From: Salmonirosea aquatica
GTDB taxonomy: Bacteria > Bacteroidota > Bacteroidia > Cytophagales > Spirosomataceae
Length of the DNA: 64,000 bases
Assembly (NCBI RefSeq): GCF_009296315.1
Contig: NZ_WHLY01000002.1
Location: forward strand, 4,934,501-4,998,500
Direction: 5' to 3'
A program made the position numbers and the translations under genes. A model generated the notes under the pieces. The model saw only the letters and a list, made by a program, of their open reading frames with translations. It searched no databases and was not told where the DNA came from. The first letter of the stretch is position 1, and each line of letters begins with the position of its first letter. Below are positions 62,472 to 64,000 of this stretch, piece after piece.

Positions 62472-63083
62472 TTACATGGATTGATCCAGCAATCCCTTTA
62501 CTAATTGATGCCACTGGAATTTCGAGAACCAGACCACAGCGGAGGTACCTACCACCCAATGGCGTACTTTATCTACCGGATTCTGCATTTCCATATTGGG
62601 CTTGGTGTTTCTATCGTAAACCCCGGCCGTAATTTTTTTTCCTTGCCGGGTTACCATAAAAATGCTCGTGGATTCTCTGGAATAAAAGTGGGCTATGTTC
62701 TTATCCGTGCTTTGAGGATTCGCACTGGGCCTTACCCGAATTCCTAAACTTTCCTCATCTGCGCCGGAAAGCAATTTTAATTCCTCAACCTGCACCCAAT
62801 CGTGACCTTCCCCATCCAGGGAGCCAGGTCCGGGTACATCGATTTTGAAGTAATCACCTTCCCTGACCGGTCGGTTTACTTCCTTTCCATCCCGATCGAC
62901 CACCTGAAAGTCGGCTGTTGCTACGCCCGCTATCTTTCCCCATGAATTCACCTCCAAAAGCCGCGCTTTGACTACTTCAAAAAAGATTCGGGCTTCCTCG
63001 TTACTAGCGAGTTCAAGGGAACGGGTAGTATCAATAGTCCTGCCCGTATAGTGTTCAGGGATGATTTCTTCGTTTTCTTTCAT
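62472..63083 (-). CDS. conserved hypothetical protein (203 aa)
   Basis: A cytoplasmic-looking protein with no signal peptide. The centre is beta-rich with K-I-A-G-V-A-T-A-D-F-Q-V-V-D-R-D-G-K-E-V, a phrase D-Y-F-K-I-D-V-P-G-P-G, and a W-V-Q-V-E-E-L segment. The end is hydrophobic/aromatic (W-V-V-G-T-S-A-V-V-W-F-S-K-F-Q-W-H-Q-L-V). Codon use and a GGTACC inside it look native. I do not recognise the family. Confidence 0.75.
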   Translation of the reverse strand: MKENEEIIPEHYTGRTIDTTRSLELASNEEARIFFEVVKARLLEVNSWGKIAGVATADFQVVDRDGKEVNRPVREGDYFKIDVPGPGSLDGEGHDWVQVEELKLLSGADEESLGIRVRPSANPQSTDKNIAHFYSRESTSIFMVTRQGKKITAGVYDRNTKPNMEMQNPVDKVRHWVVGTSAVVWFSKFQWHQLVKGLLDQSM

Positions 63084-63152
63084 CGCGCAAATCAGTTAGG
63101 GACGGTACCAATAAACCCCTTCTACCTACATGGGCCAATACTAAGTAGTAGT

Positions 63153-63347
63153 TCAGTAACAGGAAGTTGGTAGGGTAGTAAGGAATAATAAAAAACTGTG
63201 CCCCGTTGAAGATATAGGGTACCCTAGGCTATATTTCTCAAATATAGCACGTTTGAAGGGCTGAGACGACTCCGGCCGAGGTGATTTTACAGATCCTGGA
63301 TTTGGAAAGTGTGCATCGGTAAGAAACCTAAATTCAGAGAGCCTCAC
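63153..63347 (-). pseudogene. truncated DUF5615-like toxin remnant
   Basis: A GTG-started frame overlaps the DUF433 stop by 4 bases (GTGA). Its first residues R-L-S-E-F-R-F-L-T-D-A-H-F look like the start of a DUF5615 PIN-like toxin, the normal partner of DUF433. After about residue 15 the similarity stops and the rest is unlike the family. The usual length is about 110-120 aa. A deletion has probably removed the toxin body. Confidence 0.5.
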
Positions 63348-63577
63348 ATCGCTGGGGTCATTTCGTAAAAGGCATCGTTGCGCAGATTATAAGCGGCAAA
63401 AGAAATGGCCTGTTGGATGGCTTCAACTGATAGGTGGGGGTAGCTTTCGGCAATCTGGCTGACGGAACCGCCCGAAGCAATCAGTTCAAGAATAAACTCA
63501 ACGCTGATTCTGGTATTTTTGATAATGGGTTTCCCACCCAAAATAGCGGCGTCGGAGGTAATGTAGGGAAAGCGCAT
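63344..63577 (-). CDS. DUF433 antitoxin
   Basis: A 77-aa DUF433 protein with I-L-G-G-K-P-I-I-K-N-T-R-I-S-V-E-F-I-L-E-L-I-A-S-G, then I-A-E-S-Y-P-H-L-S-V-E-A-I-Q-Q-A-I-S-F-A. This is the helix-turn-helix antitoxin type paired with DUF5615 toxins. Only a fragment of the partner follows, so it now stands as an orphan; it may still bind its own promoter or act as an anti-toxin against related systems. Confidence 0.9.
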   Translation of the reverse strand: MRFPYITSDAAILGGKPIIKNTRISVEFILELIASGGSVSQIAESYPHLSVEAIQQAISFAAYNLRNDAFYEMTPAM

Positions 63578-63710
63578 ATCTTATTTGTTTGGAAGCAAGT
63601 TAAAGGTTTGCCGAGTAGTTTCCAAACGTCCTAATCCCAGGCTAATCCAATGTTAAACCGCGTTGCTCAGCGTAACCTACCCCTACGCTCGTTCTACTTT
63701 GCAAGCGGGG

Positions 63711-64000
63711 CTAAAAAAAATGATAATAGGCAATGAACAGAGCCCCAATCCATAAAAAACTGATAAAGGGTAGCTTCGACCACTCACGTCGTCTGGTATG
63801 AATCACGCCCGCACCTAGTAGCACGATACTCATGCAGACTGCTATGATGCCCGTTAGCATCGGCCAGGTACCCGTGAGCAGTAGCACCATCATTACCACG
63901 GCTCCGGCTACTTCCAGTCCGGCCAATATCCGAATGAAGGGCAAGGGAAACGCTCTGGGTACCAATTGATACACTTTGTCTGAGGGTTGCAAGAGTTTGA
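63711..64000 (-). CDS. DoxX-like membrane protein (5' end outside window)
   Basis: The minus-strand frame is open from the window edge and reaches a TAA at 63711. The first possible start inside (63992) is a TTG, and a typical DoxX_2 protein is about 30 residues longer at its N-terminus, so the gene probably begins outside. Three helices are seen (I-R-I-L-A-G-L-E-V-A-G-A-V-V-M-M-V, M-L-T-G-I-I-A-V-C-M-S-I-V, F-L-W-I-G-A-L-F-I-A-Y). L-A-G-L-E-V-A-G-A is the family's signature region. Role unknown. Confidence 0.7.
   Translation of the reverse strand, partial: KLLQPSDKVYQLVPRAFPLPFIRILAGLEVAGAVVMMVLLLTGTWPMLTGIIAVCMSIVLLGAGVIHTRRREWSKLPFISFLWIGALFIAYYHFF

Larger units (their letters stand above)
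1..64000. repeat. dispersed palindrome GGTACC, strongly over-represented
   Basis: The 6-base palindrome GGTACC occurs about 130 times by hand count, where about 16 would be expected from equal base use. In coding DNA it falls in all three frames (Gly-Thr, Val-Pro, x-Tyr-Leu/Pro), so codon or dipeptide preference alone does not explain it. It is also frequent between genes, often as AAGGTACCCT or AGGGTACCTT. Examples are at 291, 522, 951, 1201, 1473, 1816, 1965, 2853, 2972 and 3247. The longest empty stretch is 11,643-15,892, over the Argonaute island. The density resembles highly iterated palindromes such as HIP1 of cyanobacteria; the function here is unknown. Confidence 0.85.

Overview
The window looks like chromosomal DNA from a Bacteroidota species, most likely order Cytophagales near Spirosoma, Dyadobacter or Runella. 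The grounds are the gene families: TonB-dependent receptor with a carboxypeptidase-like N-terminus, HYC_CC_PP protein, DUF1800/DUF1501 pair, LytTR/LytS two-component genes, MacB-type permeases with a prefix domain, secreted sugar isomerases and FG-GAP proteins. Starts lack Shine-Dalgarno sequences and some upstream regions carry a TAnnTTTG-like box. I see no rRNA, tRNA, CRISPR array, transposase or prophage gene.

Layout. 1-3051 (+): end of a deoxy-sugar (L-fucose/L-rhamnose type) catabolic operon, closed by a hairpin shared with a convergent porin gene. 3133-11783: radA (frameshifted by one base), an orphan histidine kinase, a PLP enzyme, a Ca2+-type P-ATPase and a lactonase-fold protein. 11784-15835: an AT-rich island with a three-gene minus-strand operon: an unknown 148-aa protein, a nuclease-APAZ protein and a short prokaryotic Argonaute (SPARDA-like defence). 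15836-25067: an FtsX-type permease, copA, an amidohydrolase, a DoxX-like protein, and a LytS kinase / kelch protein / LytTR regulator operon. 25209-33424: PadR regulator plus three tandem translationally coupled permeases, the middle one frameshifted. 33477-37916: VOC protein, TIGR02587/TIGR02588 pair, DUF1501/DUF1800 pair. 38103-42430: heavy-metal (probably copper) operon. 42655-48150: methyltransferase, kynureninase, and a PQQ dehydrogenase-PKD-cytochrome c-CBM fusion. 48234-64000: secreted sugar isomerase, PIN-type toxin-antitoxin pair, FG-GAP proteins, lipase-META fusion, another permease, a large CheB-CheR-PAS-kinase, an orphan DUF433 antitoxin, and a DoxX-like gene running off the edge.

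Two signals stand out. The first is the Argonaute operon: its effector is a SMEK/PD-(D/E)XK-like nuclease fused to APAZ, the PIWI domain has lost its catalytic residues, and a leading small gene matches no family I know. The second is the palindrome GGTACC. By hand I count about 130 copies in 64 kb, where about 16 are expected at random, in all reading frames and between genes. It is absent from 11,643 to 15,892, which contains the Argonaute island, and this supports recent acquisition of that DNA.

Both broken genes (radA, middle permease) differ from intact reading by one missing base beside a homopolymer, so assembly error is as likely as real mutation.
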